From: JAFAHD01 sp963772515
GTDB taxonomy: Bacteria > Vulcanimicrobiota > Vulcanimicrobiia > Eremiobacterales > Eremiobacteraceae
NCBI GenBank assembly: GCA_963772515.1
Contig: CAVYXC010000005.1
Location: 1 to 64,000 of the forward strand
DNA length: 64,000 nucleotides
Direction of reading: 5' to 3'
Below the pieces are notes generated by a model, which was given only the letters and a program-made list of their open reading frames with translations, was not told the DNA's origin and made no database searches. Below, piece by piece: positions 16,190-24,996 of this stretch. Within the stretch, counting starts at the first letter, position 1; every line of letters begins with the position of its first letter. The position numbers were made by a program, and so were the translations under genes.

Positions 16190-17181
16190 AGGACCTCGTC
16201 TTCATCACCGGCGCGAGCGGTTTCATCGGCGCCCACGTCGCGCGCGAATTCATCGCTTCGGGCTACGGCGTCCGGGCCCTCGCGCATGCGCCCCACGGAG
16301 TACCTCGTGACGCCCAACCCGGCATCGAATGGGTCGAGGGCGATGTGCGCCGGGCGAACGAGCTCACCCCCTCAATGCAAGGTTGCCGTTACCTGGTCCA
16401 CTGTGCGGCGCTCTATTCCTTTGCACCGCGAGATCGCGCTGCGATCCACAGCGTCAACGTCGCCGGAACCGCGAGCGTCTTGGAAGCAGCCCGCACCGCA
16501 GGCGTCGAGCGCGCGGTGGTGACGTCAAGCGCGGCAACGGTTGGCCCCGCGCATCAGGGCGTGCCCGCGACCGAAGCGGACACGTTGAGAGACGCGCATG
16601 CCTCGACCTATCACCGCTCGAAGGTCGAGCAAGAGCAGGCCGTCATCGCCGCAGATCTTCCGGCAGTGATGGTGTTGCCGACGGCGCCGGTTGGCCCAGG
16701 CGATCACAAGCCGACCCCGACCGGCCGCCTGGTGCTCGACTTCGCGCGCGGCCGGATCGGCGCGCGGCCAAGCACGGGCGGTCTTAACCTTGTCGCCGTC
16801 GAGGACGTGGCGCGCGCGCATGTCGCTGCGCTCGAACGGGGCACAACCGGCGAACGCTACATCATCGGCGGTGCAAATCTGTCGTTCGATCAGGTGTGGG
16901 ACTTGCTCGCGGAGGTCACGCAACGACCGGCGCCGCGTTGGCGCGTGCCGTACGGGCTGACCCTCTTGGCCGCATACGCCGACGAACTTCGTTGCCGGCT
17001 CCAACCCGATGCGGTGCCATTCGTGCCGCTCGAGGGCGTTCGGATGTCGCGAGAGTTCCAGTACGTGGACTCAAGCAAGGCCGTCCGGGAACTGGGGTTC
17101 CAGGCGCGACCGGTCCGCGATGCGCTTGCTCGAGCGGTTGGCTGGTACCGAGCGCACGGCTACATCAAAGCGCCGGAATGA
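16183..17181 (+). CDS. hpnA: NAD-dependent sugar epimerase, HpnA-like
   Basis: 332 residues of the extended SDR family. The NAD motif is VFITGASGFIGAHVA at the N-terminus, and the catalytic pair is in STYHRSK. The segment PTAPVGPGDHKPTPTGRLV closely follows the hopanoid-associated epimerase HpnA, as do GGLNLVAVEDVARAHV and GERYIIGGANLS. HpnA belongs to hopanoid side-chain gene sets, although no squalene-hopene cyclase is in this window. The start is GTG 16183, chosen because the fold begins there; an open extension to 16099 lies inside the divergent amine oxidase gene. A secreted TIM-barrel-like protein gene follows by 27 bp. Confidence 0.82.
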   Translation: MSKDLVFITGASGFIGAHVAREFIASGYGVRALAHAPHGVPRDAQPGIEWVEGDVRRANELTPSMQGCRYLVHCAALYSFAPRDRAAIHSVNVAGTASVLEAARTAGVERAVVTSSAATVGPAHQGVPATEADTLRDAHASTYHRSKVEQEQAVIAADLPAVMVLPTAPVGPGDHKPTPTGRLVLDFARGRIGARPSTGGLNLVAVEDVARAHVAALERGTTGERYIIGGANLSFDQVWDLLAEVTQRPAPRWRVPYGLTLLAAYADELRCRLQPDAVPFVPLEGVRMSREFQYVDSSKAVRELGFQARPVRDALARAVGWYRAHGYIKAPE

Positions 17182-17208
17182 CCCGCTGCTGCGACGAAAT
17201 GCGCCACC

Positions 17209-18333
17209 ATGTTTAGGATGAACACGTTTCTTGCGTCGCTCGCCGTTTGCGCGTTCTTGTTGGCCGGCGTCGCGATGGCCGCCTCGACGAACACACAGGA
17301 AACGACAATAGTGAACCCCGCACTCACATCCATCGGACCTGCGCCGGCCGGACTTGTCGTAGTCATCAAGGACGTTCCAGAAGACGCGTCGTTGGATCTG
17401 CGGGCTCTGAGCAATCCCTACATCAGCGGGGTCGCGCTGCAGATCCACTGGAGCGACATCGAGCCGGTCGAAGGCAAGCCGGACTGGTCGAAGCTCGATG
17501 CGCTGTTCGCCGCTGCGCAAACGTCGCACAAATGGGTGCAGCTCTTCATCTTTCCCGGCTTCTTCTCGCCCGCGTGGGCTCTCAAGGGCGCCCAAACCGA
17601 CCGGTTCGCTGTGCAGTACGGCCCTGGCGCAGGCACGGTCATGAACCTGCCGATGCCGTGGGATAGCGTCTACCTCAACCGATGGTTCGCATTCTTGAAA
17701 CTGCTGAGCCAGCGCTACGGAACGTCGCCTGCGTTTCGCGTGATCGCCGCGGACGGACCGACGTCGGTTTCCGACGAGGCCACATTGCCGAGGTCGCCGC
17801 AAGACGTCACGCAGTGGCAAACTGACGGCTATACTACGTCCAAATATGCAGGAGCGTGGCAGCAGACTTTCCCGGTGTATAGCGCCGACTTCCCGCGTCA
17901 GTACATTTCGCTATCGGTGGGGCATGAGGCCGACATTCTCGCCATCGATGGTTCCTCGAGCTCGAGACAAGCGATCGTCAGCGATGCTACCACGCTGCTC
18001 GGACGCCGCTTCGCACTTGAGATGAACGCGCTCCATGCCGGTCCAGATCCATATCCAAACGGACCGACGTCGAAAGCATACGATCAATTCATCGTCGACT
18101 ATGCTGGAACGCTCATCACCGGCTTTCAAATGGGCGGTGGTATGGAAGGCACGATCGGGAGCCAGAAGATGGGCGCGCCCGGGAATCCCCCGCTGGCTTT
18201 GCGCCGGTCAATCGATCTGGGCTTGGAGGCGAACAAAGCTGGCCACCACGTGAACTACGTGGAGATCTACGAACCTGATATACTTCCGGCGGACATGCAG
18301 TCGGTGCTGCACGACGAGGCGTCGGGATGGTGA
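17209..18333 (+). CDS. Exported glycoside-hydrolase-like TIM-barrel protein
   Basis: A 374-residue protein with a signal peptide (to AMAAST, residue 26). The chain reads like a (beta/alpha)8 barrel of the glycosidase superfamily: ISGVALQIHWSDIEPVEGKPDW near residue 72 is the typical strand after which such enzymes set the substrate, and WVQLFIFPGFFSPAW follows. Near the end, VNYVEIYEPDIL has an acidic residue on a late strand, as in clan GH-A. I cannot assign a family number or confirm both catalytic acids. ATG 17209 is used; another ATG lies three codons on. Its last 7 bp overlap the start of the Old Yellow Enzyme gene. Confidence 0.72.
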   Translation: MFRMNTFLASLAVCAFLLAGVAMAASTNTQETTIVNPALTSIGPAPAGLVVVIKDVPEDASLDLRALSNPYISGVALQIHWSDIEPVEGKPDWSKLDALFAAAQTSHKWVQLFIFPGFFSPAWALKGAQTDRFAVQYGPGAGTVMNLPMPWDSVYLNRWFAFLKLLSQRYGTSPAFRVIAADGPTSVSDEATLPRSPQDVTQWQTDGYTTSKYAGAWQQTFPVYSADFPRQYISLSVGHEADILAIDGSSSSRQAIVSDATTLLGRRFALEMNALHAGPDPYPNGPTSKAYDQFIVDYAGTLITGFQMGGGMEGTIGSQKMGAPGNPPLALRRSIDLGLEANKAGHHVNYVEIYEPDILPADMQSVLHDEASGW

Positions 18334-19481
18334 ACCTCTTCGAACCCTTTACGTTGAGAGACGTCACGTTTCAGAATCGCATCGTCGTGTCTCCGATGTG
18401 TCAGTACTCAAGCGAAGATGGTTTCGCCAATGATTGGCACTTCGTGCATCTCGGCAGCCACGCGGTCGGCGGCGCCGGTCTCGTCTTTACGGAAGCGTCG
18501 GCCGTTTTGCCCGAGGGACGCATCAGCCCACAGGACCTCGGCATCTGGAGCGACCGTCACGTCGAGCCGCTTGCGCGCATCACGCGTTTCATCCATGCGC
18601 AGGGAGCCGTCGCGGGCATGCAGCTGGCGCACGCAGGACGCAAGGCCAGCACGTATAGACCCTGGGATGGCCGTGGCGAGATACCACCGGCGCAGGGCGG
18701 CTGGCAAGTCGTCGCCCCGAGCGCCGTGCCGTTCGCAGACGGCTATCCTCAACCGGTGGAGCTGGACGAAGCCGGGATCGCCGCGATCGTCAAAGCGTTC
18801 AGCGAAGCCGCCCGTCGCGCACTCCAGGCCGGATTCTGCGTCATCGAGCTCCACGCGGCGCACGGCTATCTATTGCACGAGTTCTTGTCGCCGTTCAGCA
18901 ACAAGCGCCACGACCGCTACGGCGGCTCGTTCGAGAACCGCACGCGGCTCATACGCGAGGTCGTCGAAGCCGTGCGAGCAGTATGGCCGGAGCGCTTACC
19001 ACTATTCGCGCGTATCTCCGCGACGGATTGGGAGCCTGGGTATTGGGATCTCGAGCAATCAATCGAACTCGCACGCCAGCTCAAACCGCGAGGCGTGGAC
19101 CTGATCGATTGTTCATCCGGGGGCAATCTGCCCAATGCAGTGATTCCGATGAACCCCGGCTACCAGGTCCCGTTCGCAGAGCGGATCCGCCGAGAAGCCG
19201 GCATCGCGACAGGAGCGGTCGGCTTGATCACGGCCCCCAGCCAGGCAAATACGATCATCCAGCAGGGTCAGGCCGATATGGTGCTGCTCGCTCGAGAGCT
19301 CCTGCGCGATCCCTACTGGCCGCTGCACGCCGCGCGCGAACTCGGCCACGAAATTGCGTGGCCGGCGCAATACCTGCGAGCCGCGCCTGACGGCACCCAA
19401 GCGCGGTCCGTTGTGGATCTCGAAAGATTCAACCGTTGCTTTGCAGACCAACACGCCGTCGCGGCACCATCGCAACGCTAA
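18327..19481 (+). CDS. namA: NADH:flavin oxidoreductase, Old Yellow Enzyme (YqjM type)
   Basis: This 384-residue FMN enzyme is of the thermophilic-like Old Yellow Enzyme class. SPMCQYSSEDG near residue 22 carries the cysteine (Cys25) that tunes the flavin in YqjM. GMQLAHAGRKA is the FMN-contacting stretch, ELHAAHGYLLHEFLSP holds the His/His pair that binds the ring substrate, and NKRHDRYGGSFENRTR is the family signature. VLLARELLRDPYWPLHAA closes the FMN phosphate site. Such enzymes use NADPH to reduce activated C=C bonds of electrophiles. ATG 18327 overlaps the previous gene's end by 7 bp, so the two are probably translated together. Confidence 0.92.
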   Translation: MVNLFEPFTLRDVTFQNRIVVSPMCQYSSEDGFANDWHFVHLGSHAVGGAGLVFTEASAVLPEGRISPQDLGIWSDRHVEPLARITRFIHAQGAVAGMQLAHAGRKASTYRPWDGRGEIPPAQGGWQVVAPSAVPFADGYPQPVELDEAGIAAIVKAFSEAARRALQAGFCVIELHAAHGYLLHEFLSPFSNKRHDRYGGSFENRTRLIREVVEAVRAVWPERLPLFARISATDWEPGYWDLEQSIELARQLKPRGVDLIDCSSGGNLPNAVIPMNPGYQVPFAERIRREAGIATGAVGLITAPSQANTIIQQGQADMVLLARELLRDPYWPLHAARELGHEIAWPAQYLRAAPDGTQARSVVDLERFNRCFADQHAVAAPSQR

Positions 19482-19487
19482 GCGGCG

Positions 19488-20333
19488 CTAGGCGAGTTCT
19501 GCGAGCTTTTCTTCGCCCAGCGTCAGATTCGCGGCTGCAAGGTTCTCATCGAAATGCGCGATCGATGAGGTGCCCGGAATCGGCACGATCGCTGGCGAGC
19601 GCGCGAGGAGCCACGCGAGCGCTACCTGTGTGAGCGTCGCGCCGTGAGCCCCAGCGATCCGTTCGAGAGCTGCATGCTGAGGCTGGCCCTCGCCGCCAAG
19701 CGGAAACCAAGGCAGGAACGCGATTCCATCGCGTTCAGCTGCCTTCACCAGATCCTCTGAACCTCGATCCTCGACATTGTAACGATTCTGCACCGAAACG
19801 ATCGTCGCAAGCTTTCTCGCTTGTTCGTATTCAGCCACCGATGTTTGTGAAATGCCGATATGCCGGATCTTCCCTTGGCGTTGCATATCGGTCAACGCGC
19901 CGAGCGAGTCCTCGAGCGGAACGTTTGGATCGATACGATGCAGCTGCAGCAGGTCGATGCGCTCGCGTTTGAGCCGGCGCAGACTGCCTTCGACGCACTC
20001 GCGCAGCCGTTCCGGGCGCGAGTCGATCACCCAACGATCTGGTCCAGGACGCACGAACCCGGCCTTCGTCGCGATGACGACGCCGGCTGGATAGGGTGCC
20101 AATGCCTCAGCGATGATCTCTTCGCTCACATAGGGTCCGTAGGAATCGGCCGTGTCGATGAAGTTGACCCCGCTCGCGACGACGTGACGGATCAGCGCGA
20201 CCGCACCGGGTCTGTCCGCTGGCGGTCCCCAAACGCCTGGGCCGGTGATACGCATCGCTCCGAAACCCATGCGTCGGACGGTGAGATCGCCGCCAATCGT
20301 GATCTCACCGCCGAGCGTGCCTCGTGTGTGCAT
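19488..20333 (-). CDS. Aldo/keto reductase
   Basis: 281 residues. AAAGGAG lies upstream of ATG 20333. Catalytic residues of the family are visible: Asp and Tyr in FIDTADSYGPYVSEEII, Lys in VVIATKAGF and His in LLQLHRID. The C-terminal NADPH-binding segment follows (PGTSSIAHFDENLAAANLTL). It reduces aldehydes or ketones; the substrate is not evident. It converges on the Old Yellow Enzyme gene with 6 bp between stops. Confidence 0.92.
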   Translation of the reverse strand: MHTRGTLGGEITIGGDLTVRRMGFGAMRITGPGVWGPPADRPGAVALIRHVVASGVNFIDTADSYGPYVSEEIIAEALAPYPAGVVIATKAGFVRPGPDRWVIDSRPERLRECVEGSLRRLKRERIDLLQLHRIDPNVPLEDSLGALTDMQRQGKIRHIGISQTSVAEYEQARKLATIVSVQNRYNVEDRGSEDLVKAAERDGIAFLPWFPLGGEGQPQHAALERIAGAHGATLTQVALAWLLARSPAIVPIPGTSSIAHFDENLAAANLTLGEEKLAELA

Positions 20334-20400
20334 TATGACAGCGCTCCTTTAACCTCAGCCGGGTTTCTCAGAAGACCGGGCACGCCGGTCAGTGGATCGC

Positions 20401-20613
20401 TCAGCCGCCGCCGAAACCGACGCTCACGGAGCCGTCGGGGCTCACGATGACCGGTACGGTTAGACCGCCCGAGAGCCGGCGCATCTCAGCGCGGGCCTTG
20501 GCGTCGCCCTGCGCGTCGATCTCGTCGAACGCGATCCCGCGCGCGCGAAAATCTTCCATCGCCGCTGCGCAGTACGGGCAACCGGGTTTGGTGTAGATGA
20601 TGGTCTTCGCCAT
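20401..20613 (-). CDS. Glutaredoxin-like protein, UXX-star-like
   Basis: 70 residues starting at ATG 20613; the longer open frame upstream lies in the divergent protease gene's leader. TKPGCPYC near the N-terminus is a CxxC redox site and LTVPVIV is the cis-proline strand. The protein ends in VGFGGG. The short length and FGG ending are typical of the glutaredoxin-like group called UXX-star, some members of which use selenocysteine at the first position. Here the position is a normal Cys codon. Electron partner unknown. Confidence 0.83.
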   Translation of the reverse strand: MAKTIIYTKPGCPYCAAAMEDFRARGIAFDEIDAQGDAKARAEMRRLSGGLTVPVIVSPDGSVSVGFGGG

Positions 20614-20728
20614 GCCGTGCATTTCAGCGCTCGGCACCTCAAACCATGGCACAACAGCGTCACAACGACTCGCTGCAGTGCCGCCCGCCTTGAAGGGCCA
20701 CAACCGGTGCACGCGTGAAGCGCCGGGC

Positions 20729-21925
20729 ATGCGTAGGATAATCGCAACCATGCTCGCCGCTGCCCTCTTCACCTATTATGCCGTGGAACTACGCTCCACG
20801 GCTTCGGCGGCAACGCAGTTCCAATCGGCCGTGGTCCCATTCACCTTCGTGGATAATCGCATCTTCGTGCAGTGCACGATCAACGGCCAAGGCCCATTCG
20901 CCTTTGTGGTCGACACCGGCAGCAGCGACCTCGTCGTCGATCGTGCGCTCGCGCATCGCCTCGGGCTCCGAGGTCACGATATAGGAAACGTCGGTGGGGC
21001 CGGGAGCCACACCGTGACCGCATCCAGCGCAGTCGTCGCATCGCTGGACGTGGGCTCCGCCCATGCCGAGAACCTAGATTCGACGATCTTGGACCTATCG
21101 CAGATTCGCGAGGGCATCGGACTGCCTCACCTCGACGGGATCATCGGGTACTCGATGCTGCGGCATTACGCCGTCGAAGTGGACATGGATCGGCAGGTGC
21201 TCACGCTCAGCCGCGAGCCCCTGGACCTCCCGCAGGCCGCACGAGCCATCCCGTTCACGCTTACCAATGATTTCGTTTTCGTTCAAGCGCGCATCGCTGG
21301 CCAGGCTGGAACCGTCCTTGTCGACACGGGGGATCGCTCGTCCCTCACGCTGTTCGGCCCGTTCGCCGCCAAACACCAGATGTACGGGCGGTTCGGCGGG
21401 GTTCAAGACGTGCTTACCGGGTTCGGCGTCGGCGGCCCCGTATACGGCGATGTGTTCAGCCTGCCCGAGCTGGACATTCTCGGTGCTCAATTGACCGGCA
21501 TCACGACGCGAGCTTCGCGGCAAAGCGGAGGCGCCTTTGCTTCGACCGCGGCGGCCGCAAGCATCGGCGGTGGCGTTCTGCGCCGCTTCAACGTCATCTA
21601 CGATTACCCGCATCACACGATGTACGTCTGGAACAGTGAGAACTTCGATGTGCCCGACGGTTACGACCGCGCTGGTCTGTGGATCGCAGCGCACGGAAAA
21701 CACGCGTATGTCGCCGGCCTTGTGCCTGGCGGCCCCGCCGCTAAAGCTGGGCTGCAAGAGAACGACGAGATCATCGCGGTGAACGGAAGACAAATCGACG
21801 CGCACGATATCCTATCGCTTCGAACACTTTTCTCGAGCGGCCCGCCGGGCACGCGGATACCGGTCGAAAGCGAGTCTCACGGCGAACAGGCCAGCCACGA
21901 AATCGCCCTGCAGCAATTGATATGA
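20729..21925 (+). CDS. Retropepsin-like aspartyl protease with PDZ domain
   Basis: The 398-residue product has a signal peptide or N-terminal anchor (to about residue 28). Two aspartyl protease half-domains follow in tandem: FVVDTGSSDLVV (Asp62) and TVLVDTGDRSSLTLFG (Asp199), each followed by the family's hydrophobic flap and a GIIGYSMLRHY or ASIGGGVLRRFNVIYDY strand. With two D-T-G motifs in one chain, it could form the active site without dimerising. A PDZ domain covers about residues 318-395 (GLVPGGPAAKAGLQENDEIIAVNGR). It acts outside the cytoplasm. ATG 20729 matches the signal peptide. Convergent with the next gene, 1 bp apart. Confidence 0.87.
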   Translation: MRRIIATMLAAALFTYYAVELRSTASAATQFQSAVVPFTFVDNRIFVQCTINGQGPFAFVVDTGSSDLVVDRALAHRLGLRGHDIGNVGGAGSHTVTASSAVVASLDVGSAHAENLDSTILDLSQIREGIGLPHLDGIIGYSMLRHYAVEVDMDRQVLTLSREPLDLPQAARAIPFTLTNDFVFVQARIAGQAGTVLVDTGDRSSLTLFGPFAAKHQMYGRFGGVQDVLTGFGVGGPVYGDVFSLPELDILGAQLTGITTRASRQSGGAFASTAAAASIGGGVLRRFNVIYDYPHHTMYVWNSENFDVPDGYDRAGLWIAAHGKHAYVAGLVPGGPAAKAGLQENDEIIAVNGRQIDAHDILSLRTLFSSGPPGTRIPVESESHGEQASHEIALQQLI

Positions 21926-21926
21926 A

Positions 21927-23372
21927 TTATGGGTTGATGAAGACCTGAATGCTCAGAGAGAAGTTGCCGAACTGCGAGAGGCACGAGTGGTTGTCGTGGA
22001 ATCCGCTCTCGTCTTCGTTGCCGCCGATGAGCAAGAATCCGTGATCCGGCCAGATGCCTTTCGCAAAGTTGTTGATTGCAGACGTGACGTCGATATTGTA
22101 GATCGAGCCTGAGATCTTCACCGTGGGGGTGAAGACGGTCGTGCCATTGGCGTTCCACGGGATGCCGGTGCGGTATTTGGTGTTGGGGATGAGGTCCGTC
22201 GCGGTCGACCAGTCGCCGGTCGGTAGATTCACGGCGCCTATGCACTGGCCATTGTCGTTACTAATTCGATTGAATGCGAGGATCGCGCTCTTGACGCTGG
22301 TCTTGGGATTGCGCAAGAGAATGCCCGCGCTGCCGAGCTCGAAGTTCACCGCGGTCTGCTGCACGACCGTGTCTTCCCAGCACGTGATGCCGATCGAACT
22401 CGAATAGTCGTGGAAGAAACCCACGGCCAGGCCCGGGTCCGGCCCCGTGCCGTTCGTGCCGAGGCCGCAACCGGGCCCCACGCCGGTGAAGTGATAGGCG
22501 TGATAGACGGGGCGGACGGCGTTCGGCGACGTGATGTTGAAGTTGCGTACCGCCGCTGTGTCGACCGGGCCGCTCACGCAATACGGGCTGCTGACTGCGG
22601 ATTCCGCGCCGCCCGAATAGGCGGTGACCGCATAGCACTTGCCGGCAAAGCCGTCGCTCGGCTTGTCGACGAGCGCGAGGGTCACATCTTTGCCGTTGTT
22701 CTGCTTGTAGATGAACGTGTGCTGCCCGCCGTCGGTGCGATACACGTTATAACCGTCGATGCACGTGGCACACGCATTGGGCGCGTTCCAGATGAGCGCG
22801 AGCATGCCGTTGCCAAAACCGGCCGTGCACGCGAGACCGCCGGCAAACCCGGCGTGGGCCACGCACACTTGCGAATCATTCGTGCTGTTCAGTGAACCGG
22901 GTATCGGGGGAGCGTTCGGTCTCGGGGGTATGGTCGCGAACGGAGTAGGGAATGGGGTGGCCGGTTGCGCGGTGGGTGGGGTGCCGCAGGCAACCGCAAA
23001 ACTAACCTCGTTCGAGTACACGTCGGGTTGACCGCCGGAGATGTTGTGCACCCATATCTGGTCATACGTGCTGGGGCTGGTCGACGACGCGATCGAGAAG
23101 TTGTCGTGCACCGGCCACGAGCCGCCGGGCGGAATCGTGAGCGTACCGCCGTTGACGACTTGCTGCACGTTGCTGACGAAGCGGTTAAAGCTATAGGTGA
23201 AGACCGTCCCGGGCGTCCCGTTGATGCTGCCACTGAACATCAGGGTGGCAGGACAGCCATTGATCGAACTTGGGCCGGCGAGCGTGAGCGACGCGGTGAC
23301 GGCCGCGTTCGCAAGACGCGGCAGGGCGATCAGGACGAAAAGAGCGCAAATTGCGAATAGCCATTTCTTCAT
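21927..23372 (-). CDS. Exported protein with fibronectin-like segment
   Basis: 481 residues. A signal peptide (MKKWLF then a hydrophobic core, to ANA) is followed by an N-terminal beta domain and a proline/threonine linker about 140-165 (TPFPTPFATIPPRPNAPP). A fibronectin-III-like segment follows: LIWNAPNACATCIDGYNVYRTDGG. The C-terminal half is beta-rich with several cysteines (KCYAVT, GPGCGLG, ITCWEDT, NGQCIGA, NHSCLSQ). This suits a secreted or surface adhesin-like protein; no enzyme motif seen. There is no clear Shine-Dalgarno, and the start codon lies inside a perfect inverted repeat (23357-23378). It converges with the aspartyl protease gene. Confidence 0.76.
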   Translation of the reverse strand: MKKWLFAICALFVLIALPRLANAAVTASLTLAGPSSINGCPATLMFSGSINGTPGTVFTYSFNRFVSNVQQVVNGGTLTIPPGGSWPVHDNFSIASSTSPSTYDQIWVHNISGGQPDVYSNEVSFAVACGTPPTAQPATPFPTPFATIPPRPNAPPIPGSLNSTNDSQVCVAHAGFAGGLACTAGFGNGMLALIWNAPNACATCIDGYNVYRTDGGQHTFIYKQNNGKDVTLALVDKPSDGFAGKCYAVTAYSGGAESAVSSPYCVSGPVDTAAVRNFNITSPNAVRPVYHAYHFTGVGPGCGLGTNGTGPDPGLAVGFFHDYSSSIGITCWEDTVVQQTAVNFELGSAGILLRNPKTSVKSAILAFNRISNDNGQCIGAVNLPTGDWSTATDLIPNTKYRTGIPWNANGTTVFTPTVKISGSIYNIDVTSAINNFAKGIWPDHGFLLIGGNEDESGFHDNHSCLSQFGNFSLSIQVFINP

Positions 23373-23378
23373 GGCTAT
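23357..23378 (-). promoter_or_regulatory. Inverted repeat spanning a start codon
   Basis: ATAGCCAT (23357-23364) and ATGGCTAT (23371-23378) are perfect reverse complements around a 6-nt loop. The ATG of the gene ending at 23372 is part of the hairpin. On mRNA this would tie up the start codon. It may be a translation switch or coincidence. Confidence 0.4.
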
Positions 23379-23444
23379 ACGCTACCATGGGAAGCGTCCA
23401 CGGCGCGTCCATAAGGCTAGGGGCGGCGCTTCCTTAGAGAAGCC

Positions 23445-24842
23445 CTAGAATGCGCCGATCCCGTTGGGCGTGCCGTTGCCTGTCGGGCCGTCGTAGCCGG
23501 TGCCCGCGGTGCAGACGTACGACGCGTTAGCCGGAGGCTGGCCGCACGGATCGTTGTTCCCACTGGTCACATCGTGCAGCGAGCCCGTATGGCTGTATGA
23601 GTATGATCCGTCATGGATCAACGTGCCGTTTCCAGCCAGCGCGTAGGCCCCGGCGATGATGGGAGTCCCGACGCTGGTCCCGCCGAATCCGAGCCAGCCG
23701 GGGTCACCGCCAAACGTGGTGTAGACAGCGACCGGCGTTGCTGTGTCAGCATCTGCGGATACGTCATTATTGATCCGCATCGAGCACACACCTGGATTGT
23801 TCGTCACGGTGGGCGAGCTGCTTTGCCAGGATGGTTGAGGAATGTAGAGGCTGCACAAGCTTCCGGTAAAGCTCCAGACGGTTTCCGATGGGGTGCCATT
23901 GCACGGTGCAGTTGTATTCGTAGTCGTACAAAGGGTCGTGCCGCCGACGGCGGTCACGTATTGCGACGCTGTCGGATAACCGCCAGGATAGCCGCTGTCG
24001 CCGCTGGCGACAGTTATCGGTATCCCGGGATGATTGAAAAACACGTCGTCGTTCTGTTCACTGGCGTATTCCCCACCGTTCCAGCTGTTGGAGATTTCGT
24101 TCGCACTGCACTTTGTTGCGGCAGCATCCTCGCCGGCATACAGATCGCTATTATTGGGACTGTCGGTTTCGACGAGTACGATGTGGCAGTTCGGGCAGGC
24201 GGCGGACACCATGTCGATATCGAGCGCTTCTTCTTCCTCCCAACACCCCATGGCGCTGCTGCACGGGCTCGGATCGGTGCCGGGCAGCGGGCTCGTGCCG
24301 CCGCTCTGGTTGACCTTGAGGAAGCAGCCGTTTGCCGTCGTGCACGCGGGCAACGAGAATGTCGAGCGATACACGCCGAGGTCGGCTTCGGCTTTTGGGT
24401 CGTCGTATGCGTCGACAATGGCCACCGTCTGACCAACTCCGTTGGTGCCCGAGGGAAGGTTGTACGCGCCTTGCAAATCGCTCGGCCCGTAGCCTCCGGG
24501 AATGGCAGGGGACGCCCAGTCCGTGCGCTTCCATGCCATGCAGCGCATTTGACCCGGACCGACCTTGCCGCAGACGTGCACGGCCGGACCCGACCCGACA
24601 CGTCTTGGAATCGCCGCTGGTTTTGTCGGACGGACGCCGACCCAAGCGGCCATCGCGTGAGCAGCGCGCGCCGCTAAACAACTCACCGGCTTGGGAGTTG
24701 GCGTGGGTGTGGATGTCGGAGGTGGAGGCGGAGGACCCATACTGGTGCCGCCGCCACCGCCACACGCGCCTCCGATGGCACCGAGTGCCAAGACCGCGAC
24801 CAACGCGCTGAGTCGTAAAAGGGCAATTCGGCTTGACATCAT
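23445..24842 (-). CDS. Secreted S53 (sedolisin-like) serine peptidase
   Basis: This is a 465-residue protease. The N-terminus is hydrophobic and ends in GGACGGGGG, a possible but imperfect lipobox, followed by a Pro/Thr linker (PPPPPPTSTPTPTP). The catalytic domain shows the S53 set: Glu and Asp in EEEEALDIDMV, GDSGYPGGYPTASQYVTAVGGT for the oxyanion Asp region and strand, and the nucleophile Ser in GFGGTSVGTPIIAG. There is no long pro-domain before GYGPSDLQGAYNLP, where mature sedolisins begin. Such enzymes usually act at acidic pH outside the cell. Two ATGs stand at the start, with GAAGGGA upstream. Confidence 0.87.
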   Translation of the reverse strand: MMSSRIALLRLSALVAVLALGAIGGACGGGGGTSMGPPPPPPTSTPTPTPKPVSCLAARAAHAMAAWVGVRPTKPAAIPRRVGSGPAVHVCGKVGPGQMRCMAWKRTDWASPAIPGGYGPSDLQGAYNLPSGTNGVGQTVAIVDAYDDPKAEADLGVYRSTFSLPACTTANGCFLKVNQSGGTSPLPGTDPSPCSSAMGCWEEEEALDIDMVSAACPNCHIVLVETDSPNNSDLYAGEDAAATKCSANEISNSWNGGEYASEQNDDVFFNHPGIPITVASGDSGYPGGYPTASQYVTAVGGTTLCTTTNTTAPCNGTPSETVWSFTGSLCSLYIPQPSWQSSSPTVTNNPGVCSMRINNDVSADADTATPVAVYTTFGGDPGWLGFGGTSVGTPIIAGAYALAGNGTLIHDGSYSYSHTGSLHDVTSGNNDPCGQPPANASYVCTAGTGYDGPTGNGTPNGIGAF

Positions 24843-24996
24843 TTTAGGGTCCCTTCGCGAACCGATGGCACGGTTCTACGGCGATTTTAGCACTTCCACC
24901 CCTGGGCCTGGGCCTCTTGGCTTGCTGAAAATGCCTCGGCGGCCCGTCACACCGGCACGGCGGGACGACGGGGAGGCCGGCGCGTAAGAGCCGGCA

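Noticed and set aside
23390..23448. Possible terminator hairpins after the S53 peptidase gene
   Set aside because: Short inverted repeats (GGAAGCG/CGCTTCC, CTAGGG/CCCTAG) exist, but no T-run follows and the arms are far apart.
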